From Marinobacter adhaerens HP15 (GTDB taxonomy: Bacteria; Pseudomonadota; Gammaproteobacteria; Pseudomonadales; Oleiphilaceae): DNA of 64,000 bases. The stretch's first letter is position 1. The number at the start of each line of letters is the position of its first letter. The notes below the pieces were generated by a model that was not told where the DNA came from, did no database searches, and saw nothing but the letters and a program-made list of their open reading frames with translations. Shown here in pieces: positions 36,185-45,976 of the stretch. The DNA lies in assembly GCF_000166295.1 (NCBI RefSeq), contig NC_017506.1:2418001-2482000 (forward strand). The letters are read 5' to 3'. Position numbers and translations under genes: made by a program.

Positions 36185-36445
36185 ATGTCACCATCGTTTT
36201 TTGAAATCGTGCAATTGACCAATGGCGATTACGCCCTGCGCCGCATTGATGATGACAGTGCGCCACTGGTAAAAATCTCTTTTTCGGAAGAAGCCCGGGA
36301 AATGATGGAAGATCGGGATATGTCGGTTGCCAAAGCAATGATTGCAGCTGGCATTGAGGCTGTAGGCAATGTTGCCCACGATATCGACTGGGAAGATGAC
36401 GAACTGGACGCCTCAGACGCCCAGCCCTCCTACACCCTGCATTGA
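36185..36445 (+). CDS. Small conserved hypothetical protein next to sulA
   Basis: 86-residue acidic protein (MSPSFFEIVQLTNGDYALRR..., ending DDELDASDAQPSYTLH). A similar small gene accompanies the lexA-sulA/DUF6586 cluster in pseudomonads. It has no signal, membrane segment or known motif. It converges on sulA with only 4 nt between stop codons, which leaves no room for a separate terminator. Confidence 0.75.
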   Translation: MSPSFFEIVQLTNGDYALRRIDDDSAPLVKISFSEEAREMMEDRDMSVAKAMIAAGIEAVGNVAHDIDWEDDELDASDAQPSYTLH

Positions 36446-36449
36446 TCGG

Positions 36450-36941
36450 TTAACGCTGCCTGAGAACGACGCCGTGGCTATTGCCCTCGGCCGAGGCTCT
36501 TTGCAGGGATTCGAAGGCAGTTCGCCCCAGTTTACGGGTCCACATGACCACCGCGTGACAGGTGCCGGCACTGAGGGCTCGCTCTGCCAGGTCCTGGGCA
36601 GGATAGTCCGGTGTTGAACGCAGCACCAGCAATTCGCCGGCGACGATCCCGTGCATTTTTTGCCACTTGCTAACAAGCGCCTGGGGCGGGTCGATCCAGG
36701 CCAGCCAGCGCTTCTCCTGATTCAGCTGGGTCAGCATTGGCAACAGCAGCTGGAAATTTTCTACCTGGCCTTCCGGCAGAATGATCTCCGTCACATTGCC
36801 ACAGACTTTGGGTTCGGTGGTTTCCGGAGCGCGTCGGGCGCGAATGACGGAACGTCGCTCGCGGGCGGCGGTTGCCGACACTGAACAGGACAGAGCATTG
36901 GGGTTGTAGGCCAGATTCTGATTAAAGCTCATTTGTTCCAT
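36450..36941 (-). CDS. sulA: SOS cell-division inhibitor SulA
   Basis: 163-residue SulA family protein that blocks FtsZ polymerisation during DNA damage. The RecA-like core strand and loop NQEKRWLAWIDPPQALVSKW and the C-terminal VVMWTRKLGRTAFESLQRAS are recognisable. It lies 42 nt downstream of lexA without a visible terminator, so it is expressed from the LexA-controlled lexA promoter. Confidence 0.92.
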   Translation of the reverse strand: MEQMSFNQNLAYNPNALSCSVSATAARERRSVIRARRAPETTEPKVCGNVTEIILPEGQVENFQLLLPMLTQLNQEKRWLAWIDPPQALVSKWQKMHGIVAGELLVLRSTPDYPAQDLAERALSAGTCHAVVMWTRKLGRTAFESLQRASAEGNSHGVVLRQR

Positions 36942-36983
36942 AATTCACCCGTTATTCAAACTATCTGAGGCTATCCGAACCGC

Positions 36984-37592
36984 TCAGTGCAGGTCAGAGC
37001 GGCGGATAACACCAACACCCAGACCCTCGATGAACAGCTCCTGTTCGGTCAGGTCCACTTCGATCGGTGCGAATTCTTCGTTTTCGGCAATCAGGTAGAC
37101 TTTCGAGCCTTCCTTGCGGAAACGCTTTACCGTGACCTCATCGCCAACCCGGGCAACAACCACCTGGCCGTTGTGAACATCCTGGGTACTGTGAACTGCC
37201 AGCAGGTCGCCATCGAGAATACCGATGTCTTTCATGCTCATGCCCCGGACCCGCAGAAGATAATCTGCAGACGGCGAAAAGAATTCTGGCTGCAGTGTGC
37301 AGTGATCCTCGATGTGCTCCTGAGCAAGGATCGGACTACCGGCAGCGACCTGACCAATGACCGGGAGGCCCAGGTCTTCTTCCGCCTCAGGCAGACGGAT
37401 GCCGCGGCTCGCTCCCGGCACCATCTCGATGGCACCTTTCCTTGCCAATGCCCGGAGATGTTCTTCCGCGGCGTTGGCCGAACGGAAGCCCAGTTCTGCC
37501 GCGATTTCAGCACGAGTTGGCGGATAGCCGGTCTCGTCGACGTATCGGCGAATAATATCCAGTACCTGGGACTGCCTTGCTGTCAGCTTCAT
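36984..37592 (-). CDS. lexA: SOS repressor LexA
   Basis: 202-residue repressor. The winged-helix N-terminus ([21 protein letters not shown]) is followed by the peptidase domain with the self-cleavage site A84-G85 (QVAAGSP), catalytic S119 ([14 protein letters not shown]) and K156 (DEVTVKRF), numbering identical to E. coli LexA. I chose the ATG at 37592 with GGAG 8 nt upstream; a TTG one codon earlier is also in frame. It is autoregulated through the upstream SOS box and followed by sulA. Confidence 0.98.
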   Translation of the reverse strand: MKLTARQSQVLDIIRRYVDETGYPPTRAEIAAELGFRSANAAEEHLRALARKGAIEMVPGASRGIRLPEAEEDLGLPVIGQVAAGSPILAQEHIEDHCTLQPEFFSPSADYLLRVRGMSMKDIGILDGDLLAVHSTQDVHNGQVVVARVGDEVTVKRFRKEGSKVYLIAENEEFAPIEVDLTEQELFIEGLGVGVIRRSDLH

Positions 37593-37663
37593 CAAGCTAC
37601 TCCGCTATATCGGGATCGGGCCGCTGCAAACATCAGCCTCTCGTAAGAGTGGCTCCGGTGGCC

Positions 37664-37679
37664 CTGTTTTTTTATACAG
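37664..37679. promoter_or_regulatory. LexA-binding SOS box upstream of lexA
   Basis: CTGTTTTTTTATACAG is a perfect CTGT-N8-ACAG. It is 72 nt upstream of the lexA ATG. A weaker half-site with ATATACAG follows at about 37684-37697, so two operators may act here. It lies in the 218-nt divergent gap shared with the amidoligase gene. Confidence 0.9.
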
Positions 37680-37810
37680 TAAACTGACTATATACAGTGT
37701 TTTATCCAGTGTAAAGTCGGCTCCCTGATTTTCTTGCATCCGCTTAATAATGAGGATCAACAGCGGTGTGATATGGTTAGGGCACTATTCCTCACGAACC
37801 AGGGAGCACC

Positions 37811-38812
37811 ATGACCCAAGTCAGTGCCTGCAGGATGCCTGACATCCTAGAGACGAACGAAGGGAAGGAACGCCGGGTTGGCGTCGAGATCGAACTGTCT
37901 GGTCTGGGCTACGATGAGCTGGTTACATTGGCGGCGAAGATGCTGGAGGGCACACCTGAGCTCAAGTCACGCTATGTGACAACCTTGCAGACAGCTCTTG
38001 GCGACTTCACGGTTGAGCTTGATTCCGATCCGATCAAGGATCTTGATCTGGCGGATGAGCGCCTCCCCGAGTCCATTCGTGAACTCGGTGGACAGGCGAT
38101 GGATGTGATCGACGCCGCGGCCGAACGCGTGGTACCCCTCGAGATCATAAGCCCACCCCTGAAGTTTTCCAGCGTCGAGGTGATTGAAACGCTCGTCGAC
38201 AAACTCAGGAACGCCGGGGCACTGGGTAGCCGGGACGCCATCTATTTTGCGTTTGGCCTGCAGCTTAATCCTGAGTTGCCCGACCTCAGCCCCGAGACCC
38301 TGGTTCGTTACTTCCAGGCGTTCGCGGCCCTGTATGAATGGCTCAAGCACCGGCATCAACTGGACGTCAGCCGCAAATTCACTACGTACATCGAACCCTG
38401 GCACGGCCGCTACACCGAGCTCCTGATGGAGGATAACTATCAACCAAACCTCGGGGAGCTCATGGAGGATTACCTGGAGTTCAATCCTACCCGCAATCGC
38501 GCGCTTGACCTGCTTCCACTGTTTGCCCACCTGGACAAGGAACGGCTGGAACGCCATGTTCAGGATCCCAGGATAAAAAGCAGGCCAACCCTGCATTACC
38601 GGTTGCCGGATTGCGACATCGACAATCCCGGCTGGCATTTCTCAACCGTTTGGAACGACTGGGTCGTTCTGGAGCAACTGGCCAACAATCCCGACGACCT
38701 TGCCGACATGCGGCAACTGTTCCGGGAGCGGCGCAAACTGAATCTTCACAACCTGACCCACAGCTGGCGGGAAACCACTGACGACTGGCTGGCCAAAAAC
38801 GGGTATGTCTGA
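37811..38812 (+). CDS. Amidoligase family protein (Amidoligase_2-like)
   Basis: 333-residue predicted ATP-dependent carboxylate-amine ligase with a glutamine-synthetase-like fold. Metal-site acidic residues appear in RRVGVEIELSG (E26, E28) and FTVELDSD (E69), with PLEIISPPLKF (about 115-125) as another family block. It would join a carboxylate (possibly a glutamyl side chain or a small peptide) to an amine. The substrate is unknown. The following gene, a class I glutamine-amidotransferase-like hydrolase, overlaps by 8 nt, implying joint function in making or processing an amide-linked compound. The ribosome-binding site is GGGAGC before the ATG. Confidence 0.8.
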   Translation: MTQVSACRMPDILETNEGKERRVGVEIELSGLGYDELVTLAAKMLEGTPELKSRYVTTLQTALGDFTVELDSDPIKDLDLADERLPESIRELGGQAMDVIDAAAERVVPLEIISPPLKFSSVEVIETLVDKLRNAGALGSRDAIYFAFGLQLNPELPDLSPETLVRYFQAFAALYEWLKHRHQLDVSRKFTTYIEPWHGRYTELLMEDNYQPNLGELMEDYLEFNPTRNRALDLLPLFAHLDKERLERHVQDPRIKSRPTLHYRLPDCDIDNPGWHFSTVWNDWVVLEQLANNPDDLADMRQLFRERRKLNLHNLTHSWRETTDDWLAKNGYV

Positions 38813-39539
38813 AGAGTCCAAAGAACAGGAACTTGAGGTTCCGGGCCTGACGATCGGCATCAGCGGTCCCGCTCGAAAAAGCCTTGCCCATCGCCTGATC
38901 AGCCTGGGTCTGCGCCTCCACGGTGCCCGGACCCACTATATTCGCCCCGGTTCACGGGTTGCCGTACCGATGCTTGATGGCCTGGTGCTGTCAGGCGGCA
39001 CCCACGTCCATCCTGAACGTTATGGGCAGGAGCCACAGGTTACCGCCAACTATGACCGCAAGCGGGATAAAACCGATCAGTCACTGCTTGAGCAGGCTGA
39101 AGCCATTGGCATTCCCGTGCTCGGGATTTGCCGCGGCGCCCAGTTCATCAACGTTTTCCACGGCGGGTCCCTGTGCCAGAACGTGACACCGCTGAGGGTC
39201 AATACCCGGCATCGCCCACTGCTCTTGCCCCTGCAAACCGTGCGACTGGTAACGCACAGCCGGCTTGAGCAAGCCATGCGCTCCCCGGTGATCGGCGCCA
39301 ACCGGATTCACAGCCAGGCCATCAAGCGCCTGGGCCGCAACCTGCGCGTGACCGCCGTGGACAATGATCTGTTTGTACAGGCTATTGAAAGCACCGGACG
39401 CCAATGGCTAACCGGCATCCAATGGCACCCGGAATACCTGCTCTACCATGGCGGACACCGACGCATCTTTGGCCAGTTCGTGGATGCTGCCCGCCGATAC
39501 AAACTGGCGCGCCTGGAACCGGATTCCGACGACGCCTGA
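38805..39539 (+). CDS. Class I glutamine-amidotransferase-like gamma-glutamyl hydrolase (peptidase C26/PuuD-like)
   Basis: 244-residue enzyme with the nucleophile elbow GICRGAQ (C109), the His-Glu pair GIQWHPEYLL (H208, E210), the loop LSGGTHVHPERYG and NRIHSQAIKRLG typical of gamma-glutamyl-GABA hydrolases (PuuD family). It would hydrolyse a gamma-glutamyl amide. Its start overlaps the amidoligase stop, so the two enzymes are translated together and one may undo or complete the other's product. Substrate cannot be told. Confidence 0.86.
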   Translation: MSEESKEQELEVPGLTIGISGPARKSLAHRLISLGLRLHGARTHYIRPGSRVAVPMLDGLVLSGGTHVHPERYGQEPQVTANYDRKRDKTDQSLLEQAEAIGIPVLGICRGAQFINVFHGGSLCQNVTPLRVNTRHRPLLLPLQTVRLVTHSRLEQAMRSPVIGANRIHSQAIKRLGRNLRVTAVDNDLFVQAIESTGRQWLTGIQWHPEYLLYHGGHRRIFGQFVDAARRYKLARLEPDSDDA

Positions 39540-39570
39540 TCCATCAACGGTTTTCAAAGGAGGCACTACC

Positions 39571-40275
39571 ATGAACGGACGGAACCGAAAGCTCCGTTTA
39601 AACCTGAAGTCCGGTTTTATTCTCCCTCTCGCGCTCACAGTACCTGCACTGACAATGGCAGGTGAGGTTACGCTCACTGGCGAGGGCAGTGTCCGATACG
39701 AGCCCGACAGCGCCAGACTCCAGTTCACAGCCAGTGCCGAGCACGAGCTTCCCCAGAAGGCCACCGAACGGGTAGCGGCCCTGATGGCGCAGTGGCGCGA
39801 GGGTATTACCGAGTATCAGGATCAGCTCAATGATTACTCAGACGCGTCGGTAAACCTTTACACCCGAACTCTGCCCGCATCTGAAAGGGAGGAGCAGCCC
39901 CGCAAGCAGGCCGTCGCCTCACAGACCGTCAGCTTCAGCATCAGTGATCTTACTCTGCTCAACCCCCTGCTCCAGCAGGCCCAGGCTGTGGGCCTGGATT
40001 ACCACCTGGGCCCTCACCAGTTCTTCCACTCGGATGAGACCGGTATGGAACAGGAAGCACTGGCCAGAGCCATCGCAGACGCCCAGGCCCGCTGCCGATT
40101 CGTGGCCAGTCAGCTCGACCAGAGCTGTGGTGATGTGGTCACCATCAACATCAATGGCGGGCACCGCCCGGTACCAATGATGATGGCGGAGGCAAAATCC
40201 ATGTCGGATACGGTCTCGAGCGTGGGTGAGCGGGAAATCCGAGCCTCAGTGAGCGCCACCTTCGAGCTGGACTGA
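39571..40275 (+). CDS. SIMPL-domain (DUF541) periplasmic protein
   Basis: 234 residues with a signal peptide (SGFILPLALTVPALTMAG), then the SIMPL domain: GEGSVRYEPDSARLQFTA, ARAIADAQARCRFVASQL and a final beta strand. It is predicted to be periplasmic, of the family of E. coli YggE; its molecular role is poorly defined. I chose the ATG at 39571 because AAAGGAGG lies just upstream, although the frame is open from about 39448. It is 31 nt downstream of the amidotransferase-like gene and converges with tamB (2 nt apart). Confidence 0.85.
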   Translation: MNGRNRKLRLNLKSGFILPLALTVPALTMAGEVTLTGEGSVRYEPDSARLQFTASAEHELPQKATERVAALMAQWREGITEYQDQLNDYSDASVNLYTRTLPASEREEQPRKQAVASQTVSFSISDLTLLNPLLQQAQAVGLDYHLGPHQFFHSDETGMEQEALARAIADAQARCRFVASQLDQSCGDVVTININGGHRPVPMMMAEAKSMSDTVSSVGEREIRASVSATFELD

Positions 40276-40277
40276 AC

Positions 40278-43200
40278 TCAGAAATCCCGGGTGTAGAAGA
40301 TATCCAGGGAGGCCGCCAGCCCGCTGGCAGCCTCCAGATAGAAGTAGCGGCCCAGATCGTAGCGCAGAGCGACCGTCGTGATCGGCTCGAAGATGCCGAC
40401 ACCGTAGCGGACACTCAGCTCATCCGTCAGATACCCACTCGCCACCACCGAGGTCTGATCGCCGGAACCCTCCGCTTCCAGGGTGAGCTGGCGAATACCG
40501 AACTCTTCGCCAATTTGCCCCGTCACCTTGTTGGCCTGGGTCAGTCCCAGGGACAGCGCCGCCCGGCTCATCTGGCCCTCATCACCCCGGCTCTGGGGCG
40601 CCCGGCCAAGGATGACATAGGAAAGCGCCTCCGTCTGAGGCATGTCGGGGTTGGAGAATACTTCCGTCTGGGGCGACTGCACAGGGCCGGTCAGACGAAT
40701 ACCGGCCACGACGGTATCCACGGTGCGGACGGCCTCGATGTCCAGATAGGGTTGGGTAAGGTTGCCCACGAACAACAGTCTTGCCCGCCTGAGCTTGAGC
40801 TCCTGACCATAGGCTTCATACTGGCCATTGACCAGTTGGAGCGTGCCACGGGTATCCATGTCATTGCCAATGCGAAGAGATCCCTCCAGATCACCGGTCA
40901 CGCCGAAGGCGGCAAAAGTCACCTGATCTTCTCCAACAACCACGGTCACATCCATATTCAGCGATCGGACAACGGGCTCTTCCCGTTCCACGCCGACAAT
41001 GACCTCATCCTCCGAGACCGACACGGCCTGGTCCGGCAAACCCTGTATCTCGATGTCGCCTCTTGGCACTCCGACCTGTCCGGATACCTCCAGGGCCCCC
41101 TCACTGAAAACGATGGTCAGATCCGGCTCCACCTCAAGCTGAGCATAAGGCTCCAGGTTGAATGGCACACGGCTGCCGGAAATCGTGATTTCCCCCCGGG
41201 GAGACTGTTGCCAGTCGATTTCCCCATCCACAATGGTCTGGCTTCGCGCATTGCTCCGGATCCTGCCACTGATCTCGGCCGAGTAACCGCCAAACTGAAC
41301 GCTGGCGATCACCTCCTCGATCGGTACCGGCAAGCGGGGATCGGAAACCCGTCCATTCACCAGGTGCAGTTCGCCGGTCACCGCCGGCTTCATCAGCGGG
41401 CCGGAGAGCTGGCCCTGGCCGTTCACCCGACCGGCAACTTCGTCCAGCCCGGAAAGCAGTCCTGCAAGGGCAATATCCAGACCCTCAAGACTGAAGGAAC
41501 CCTCAACGTTGCGGTCGTCCGAGTTCGGATCCAGGTTCATATCCAGCGTGAAATCGCCAAGCTCCGGTCCGGAGAGACGGACCGCAAGGTCGGCTTGTTT
41601 GGGCTTCAGGGCGACCTCGGTTGTCAGGGTATTGTAGGCGAGCGACTCCCACTCGCCGTCCACCAGCAACTGGAATTGACCTTCACCGGCGTCCAGGAAA
41701 AGGCGTCCGTCCGGACCGTCGCCGGTGGTGGTGAAATCAACCTCGCCGTTGATCCAACCGTCCCAACGTAACGTCTCTGGCAGCAAGGGAGCGAAGGCCA
41801 CGGTTGCGAAGCGGTCGATACGATAGGCAATGCGGGGAACCGGAAGCAGTGTCTGGTCCTCGGCACAAACCGTACTCTCCTCCCAGCGCCAGCAATGATT
41901 GCCAAATGTGAGTTCACCATCGGCTTTGTATGCCAGGGTCGCCGGGGCCTGCAGCCGCCATTGTTGGGACTGTTCCGGAAGGTCAATCACGCCCCGGGAC
42001 AGCTCTCCCTGCCAGGTTCTCCAGTCAGCGCCGGCCCCTCCTGCGAAACCCAGCTCAAGGTCAGCCTCGGCATGACGAGCTCCGATGCTCACGGTGTGCT
42101 TTCCCTGGGTGCCATTGGCTTCCAGAGTTAGCGTTTCAAGCTCTTGGCCGAACCCGTTGAGGTTTTCCGCCTGCAAACGGCTGACAAGGCGCATGCCGTC
42201 CTGCAGATCGGCCTCAAGACTGAGGGTTTCAATGGCGAGCTCATCCTGCCAGCCCAGGTTTTTGCCACTTGCACTCAGCTCGCCCTTCGGGCGCTCTGGT
42301 GTTCCCTCCGCCGTCAGAGTCGCTTGCAGATTCCCCGTCAGGCCAGGCAGGACAATTTCCGGCGCGGGCAGGTTCAGAGCCAGATCACCACGCAGAACGT
42401 CGCCCCAGGTACCGCTACCCTCAATACGGTTGTCACCCACCAACAACTGAAGGTCGGATAGTTCCCAACTGCCTGATGAGGTATCTAGCCGTCCCTGCAG
42501 AGACGCGGGATTGGAACGCCAGTCGCCCTTGAGATCCCATCCGGCATTCATGGCAGGCACCGGTCCATCCCCGAGTTGTCCCTCGGTCGTCACATCACCG
42601 CTGAGACTGGCTTCCAGTACAGGTACCCAATAACCGGGATTGAAGTCTTTCAGGCGCAAGGCCGCCTGCCAGGAAAGCGGCCCGGAAAAGTTCACGGAGC
42701 CGTTGCCGGTAAGAGACCCGGCGCCTGTGCTGACGGTCAGGTTGGTCAGTGTGGTCTGCTCGGCATCGCCATCCACCGTGGTGGTCAGTTCCGCGTTGCC
42801 CTGAGGACCCTCGACACCGGCTTGAAGCTCTGCATGGTAGTTCCCCTCACGCCAGGACACGGTGCCATCCAGGGAACGAAGGGTTACCACTGGCGGCTCA
42901 AAGCCCGGGATCAGCGTATACCAGGGAAATCCGCGCAAACGGATGTCGGCACTGGCTTCGAGGCCCTCGCTCCAGGAGACATTGCCATTGGCCACCACAG
43001 TGTCTTGCCCTGCGCCATTCTCCCGGTCCGCGGCCAACTCGATCCGGATGCTCTCGGCCGCGCGAATCGTCGCCAGGCCCTCCAGCGTCAGCCGCACCGG
43101 GCCTGTCGTGCCCGGAAGCGTAGCCTGCCCCCGGGTGCGAAAACCCTGCTGAAGGCTACCCCTGGCGTCCACAGACCAATCATTGAGCACAAGGGTCTCC

Positions 43201-44039
43201 GGCAGCGCCTGCGCTGCGCGGAACTGATCCGAGGTTAGCCTCAACTGTGCCGGCAGGGCCGGATCGAGCGGCTCGACTTCCCCCGAGAGTTCAGCATCCA
43301 GGTAGCCACGGCTGGATGCAGCGACCATCAGGTCCCGAACGCTGCCGGAGAGCCGGGCGTCGAGAAGCCACTCGTCTCCATAAGGCGGCGGGATGTCCGC
43401 TTTGACTTCCAGATTGACAGGCCAGTCCCGGCGGGTTTCTATCCGGCCAGCGGCGGACACCGTGTACTCACCCAGCTGATACCAGGCGCGCTTTATGTTC
43501 CAGGCGGCGCCCGACCCTCCGGCGTCCAGCTCAAACCGGTCCCAGACTTTGTTGCCGTTGAAGGTAAAAGGCCCGAGCCGGACGCCACTGATATTCAGCG
43601 CCAGCGGCAGGTCCACGCCCGGCAGTGTAATGGGGCTCCCGCCTTCGGCTTTGTCCGCCGGGGGCAACTGCGAGACTTCGAGCGTCTCTGCTTCCAGATT
43701 CTCAATACAGAGCTGTTTTCGGAACAGACAGGAAGGGGACCAGTCCACGAGTGGCGACTCAACGACCACTTCGACCCCGTAACCACGCCACTGCAGGTGG
43801 TCGGCCTGCCACCGACCAAACAGAGATCCCCGGTCATTTTCCACCTGAAGCCCTGGCACCTGTTCTATAACCCAGGCGGTTCCCGTCTCAGAGCGCAGGG
43901 CCAGCAAAACAGCGGCCACCACAAGGACAGGCACAAGAATCAATACCGCCAGCCCTACCAACAGCCAAAACCGGAGGCTGCGCGAGCGTGCCGATGGCTT
44001 GTGCGGCCTGTCGTCTGATGTTTCCGGCGTCCTCGTCAC
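40278..44039 (-). CDS. tamB: Translocation and assembly module subunit TamB
   Basis: 1,253-residue inner-membrane-anchored protein with an N-terminal helix (FWLLVGLAVLILVPVLVVAAVLLAL) and a very long beta-helical periplasmic body, finishing with the DUF490 region (ALSYVILGRAPQS, GRYFYLEAASGLAASLDIFYTRDF; aromatic last residue). It bridges to TamA in the outer membrane and is thought to move lipids and/or beta-barrel substrates. It starts with GTG overlapping the tamA stop by 4 nt. The gene is intact across its length. Confidence 0.96.
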   Translation of the reverse strand: MTRTPETSDDRPHKPSARSRSLRFWLLVGLAVLILVPVLVVAAVLLALRSETGTAWVIEQVPGLQVENDRGSLFGRWQADHLQWRGYGVEVVVESPLVDWSPSCLFRKQLCIENLEAETLEVSQLPPADKAEGGSPITLPGVDLPLALNISGVRLGPFTFNGNKVWDRFELDAGGSGAAWNIKRAWYQLGEYTVSAAGRIETRRDWPVNLEVKADIPPPYGDEWLLDARLSGSVRDLMVAASSRGYLDAELSGEVEPLDPALPAQLRLTSDQFRAAQALPETLVLNDWSVDARGSLQQGFRTRGQATLPGTTGPVRLTLEGLATIRAAESIRIELAADRENGAGQDTVVANGNVSWSEGLEASADIRLRGFPWYTLIPGFEPPVVTLRSLDGTVSWREGNYHAELQAGVEGPQGNAELTTTVDGDAEQTTLTNLTVSTGAGSLTGNGSVNFSGPLSWQAALRLKDFNPGYWVPVLEASLSGDVTTEGQLGDGPVPAMNAGWDLKGDWRSNPASLQGRLDTSSGSWELSDLQLLVGDNRIEGSGTWGDVLRGDLALNLPAPEIVLPGLTGNLQATLTAEGTPERPKGELSASGKNLGWQDELAIETLSLEADLQDGMRLVSRLQAENLNGFGQELETLTLEANGTQGKHTVSIGARHAEADLELGFAGGAGADWRTWQGELSRGVIDLPEQSQQWRLQAPATLAYKADGELTFGNHCWRWEESTVCAEDQTLLPVPRIAYRIDRFATVAFAPLLPETLRWDGWINGEVDFTTTGDGPDGRLFLDAGEGQFQLLVDGEWESLAYNTLTTEVALKPKQADLAVRLSGPELGDFTLDMNLDPNSDDRNVEGSFSLEGLDIALAGLLSGLDEVAGRVNGQGQLSGPLMKPAVTGELHLVNGRVSDPRLPVPIEEVIASVQFGGYSAEISGRIRSNARSQTIVDGEIDWQQSPRGEITISGSRVPFNLEPYAQLEVEPDLTIVFSEGALEVSGQVGVPRGDIEIQGLPDQAVSVSEDEVIVGVEREEPVVRSLNMDVTVVVGEDQVTFAAFGVTGDLEGSLRIGNDMDTRGTLQLVNGQYEAYGQELKLRRARLLFVGNLTQPYLDIEAVRTVDTVVAGIRLTGPVQSPQTEVFSNPDMPQTEALSYVILGRAPQSRGDEGQMSRAALSLGLTQANKVTGQIGEEFGIRQLTLEAEGSGDQTSVVASGYLTDELSVRYGVGIFEPITTVALRYDLGRYFYLEAASGLAASLDIFYTRDF

Positions 44040-45790
44040 AGCTCAGGCCCCATGGAAAAGTGAATGCGCCAATCCCCGCCAAATTCACGATCCAACCCTT
44101 TGGCGATGTCCAGCCTCAACGGCCCGACCGGGCTGATCCAGCGTATGCCGACACCAGCGCCGGTCGCCAGCGGGTCGCTCGGATTGTTGATCGCATTGCC
44201 GTGGTCGACGAACATGGCGGCACGCCATTTGTCCGCAAACTGATACTGGTACTCGGCACTGCCAACCATCAGGAAGCGTCCGCCCACCGGCACGCCGTTA
44301 TCATTCTCTGGCGACAGGGTTTCATAGCCATACCCTCGCACACTCTGGTCACCGCCAGCGAAGAAACGCAGGGATGGAGGCACATCTTCAAACCGGTTGG
44401 TTGCCACAGCCCCCGCCTGCAGACGACCCAGAAACCGGTGCTTGTCCGCCAGCGTAAACAGCCCCTTGACCAGTGCGTTTACATGAAGGATATCCACATC
44501 GGACAGCGCCGCCCGATGCGAACCGGTGACATCGAACTGCAGGCGATAGCCCCGGGATGGGTCCAGTGGCGAGTCCGTGTGTATTTTCGAGTATCCCGCA
44601 CCGGGCAGCAGGAGTGTGCTTGTGCCTTTCTCGTCATTGCCGATGTTAAAACGCTCACCTTCCCAACGCAGCGACAATATCTGCAGCCAGCCGTTATCCA
44701 GCTGATGCTGCCACTGCTGCCCCAGGCTCAGAAGTTCCGATTCCACATTCTCGATGTCCTCTCGCTGGTAACCGGCGCTCAGGCGGATCAGGTCGGTCAT
44801 GGGCGGATCCAGGGGCAGCTCGTACCAGGTACTCAGGTTCTGCCTGGGTACCGAGAGTTCTGTCTCGGCGCCCCGCTTGTGCCCCATGGGATTGATCCAG
44901 TGTTCCCGCCAGTTTCCACGAAACCTGGGTCCGACATCGGTCGAAAATCCCACGCCCGCCGCCACGGAGCGGGCGTCGCGCCGGGTGAGATCAACGCGGA
45001 CCGGAATCACGCCGTCCTCGGCACTACCCGGTGAGGCATCGATATCAACACTGCTGAAATAGCCGCTGTTCTGGAGATCCCGGTTAAGCCTTGCTACTTC
45101 ATCAGCATGGAAGGGTATACCCGGCTCGAAAGAAACGAACTGTTCCAGTAGACCGATCTCGAACCAGTGCCCCTCTTCAAAGGTTACCTCTCCGAGCCGG
45201 TACCTCTCGCCGCTATCATAGATAAGCGTAACCGCAGCGCTTCGGGTTGCCGGATCCACTTCCAGGGTACGGGTAACAAATGTGCCGTCGAAATAGCCAC
45301 GCCGCCGGGCACGGGTCTGGATGGTGTCTCGCAGGCTGGCATATTGCCCGTGGTTGAGAATGTCGCCTTCCGCCGGGTGCTCTGGCAGATCGGCGGTAAA
45401 CCGTTCATCAGACGCAGCTGCGCCCCTGATCTCCACGGTCCGGGACGTAACTCGCACCGGCTCCCCCGGCGTAATGGACAGAACAAGCGTTGCCGTTGTG
45501 TCGGAATCACCCTCTTCAATCCGCCACTCAATCAGCGGGCTGTAATACCCGAGCGCCCGCAATGCCTCCTCGGCCTGACCAACGGCCGTGGGGGCATAAC
45601 GCCTGAGATTACTGGCACTACGGCCTTCAACCTCCCCGATAAACGCCTGGGCATTTGATTTCAGATCCGGGTAGTCTCCCTCCATGTTCACGACGACCTG
45701 TTGCGCGCAAACCCACGACGGCAGCCAGCAGAGCAACAAGATCAAAAGCCGGACCCGGCCCGAATTCACGACTTGGTAGATTGATAGCAT
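44036..45790 (-). CDS. tamA: Translocation and assembly module subunit TamA (Omp85 family)
   Basis: 584-residue outer-membrane protein with a signal peptide (LLILLLCWLPSWVCAQQ), three POTRA domains (about 35-260) and a C-terminal Omp85 beta-barrel (about 280-584) with the conserved FFAGGDQSVRGYGYETLSP motif and final GGDWRIHFSMGPEL. It pairs with TamB, whose start is coupled. The 186-nt gap upstream has only a weak sigma70-like element. Confidence 0.95.
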   Translation of the reverse strand: MLSIYQVVNSGRVRLLILLLCWLPSWVCAQQVVVNMEGDYPDLKSNAQAFIGEVEGRSASNLRRYAPTAVGQAEEALRALGYYSPLIEWRIEEGDSDTTATLVLSITPGEPVRVTSRTVEIRGAAASDERFTADLPEHPAEGDILNHGQYASLRDTIQTRARRRGYFDGTFVTRTLEVDPATRSAAVTLIYDSGERYRLGEVTFEEGHWFEIGLLEQFVSFEPGIPFHADEVARLNRDLQNSGYFSSVDIDASPGSAEDGVIPVRVDLTRRDARSVAAGVGFSTDVGPRFRGNWREHWINPMGHKRGAETELSVPRQNLSTWYELPLDPPMTDLIRLSAGYQREDIENVESELLSLGQQWQHQLDNGWLQILSLRWEGERFNIGNDEKGTSTLLLPGAGYSKIHTDSPLDPSRGYRLQFDVTGSHRAALSDVDILHVNALVKGLFTLADKHRFLGRLQAGAVATNRFEDVPPSLRFFAGGDQSVRGYGYETLSPENDNGVPVGGRFLMVGSAEYQYQFADKWRAAMFVDHGNAINNPSDPLATGAGVGIRWISPVGPLRLDIAKGLDREFGGDWRIHFSMGPEL

Positions 45791-45976
45791 CCGGCTATTT
45801 CAGTGTTGGTGGTAACAAGAAGGATTTCCGTTCAAGCGTGGGAGTTTAATGGCAGACGGTCAAGTTAATCCATGGTTGGCCTTTCGGACTGCCTTGAGCG
45901 GCTCAAGGGCGAGTCGTTTGTGGCGTTGAAATAAGCTAACCTGTCAGATACTTAGCAACAGACCGGACCCTGGCGA

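Noticed and set aside
40515..41771. Plus-strand frame of 418 codons opposite tamB
   Set aside because: His/Gln-rich antisense of a clear TamB gene with no start context.
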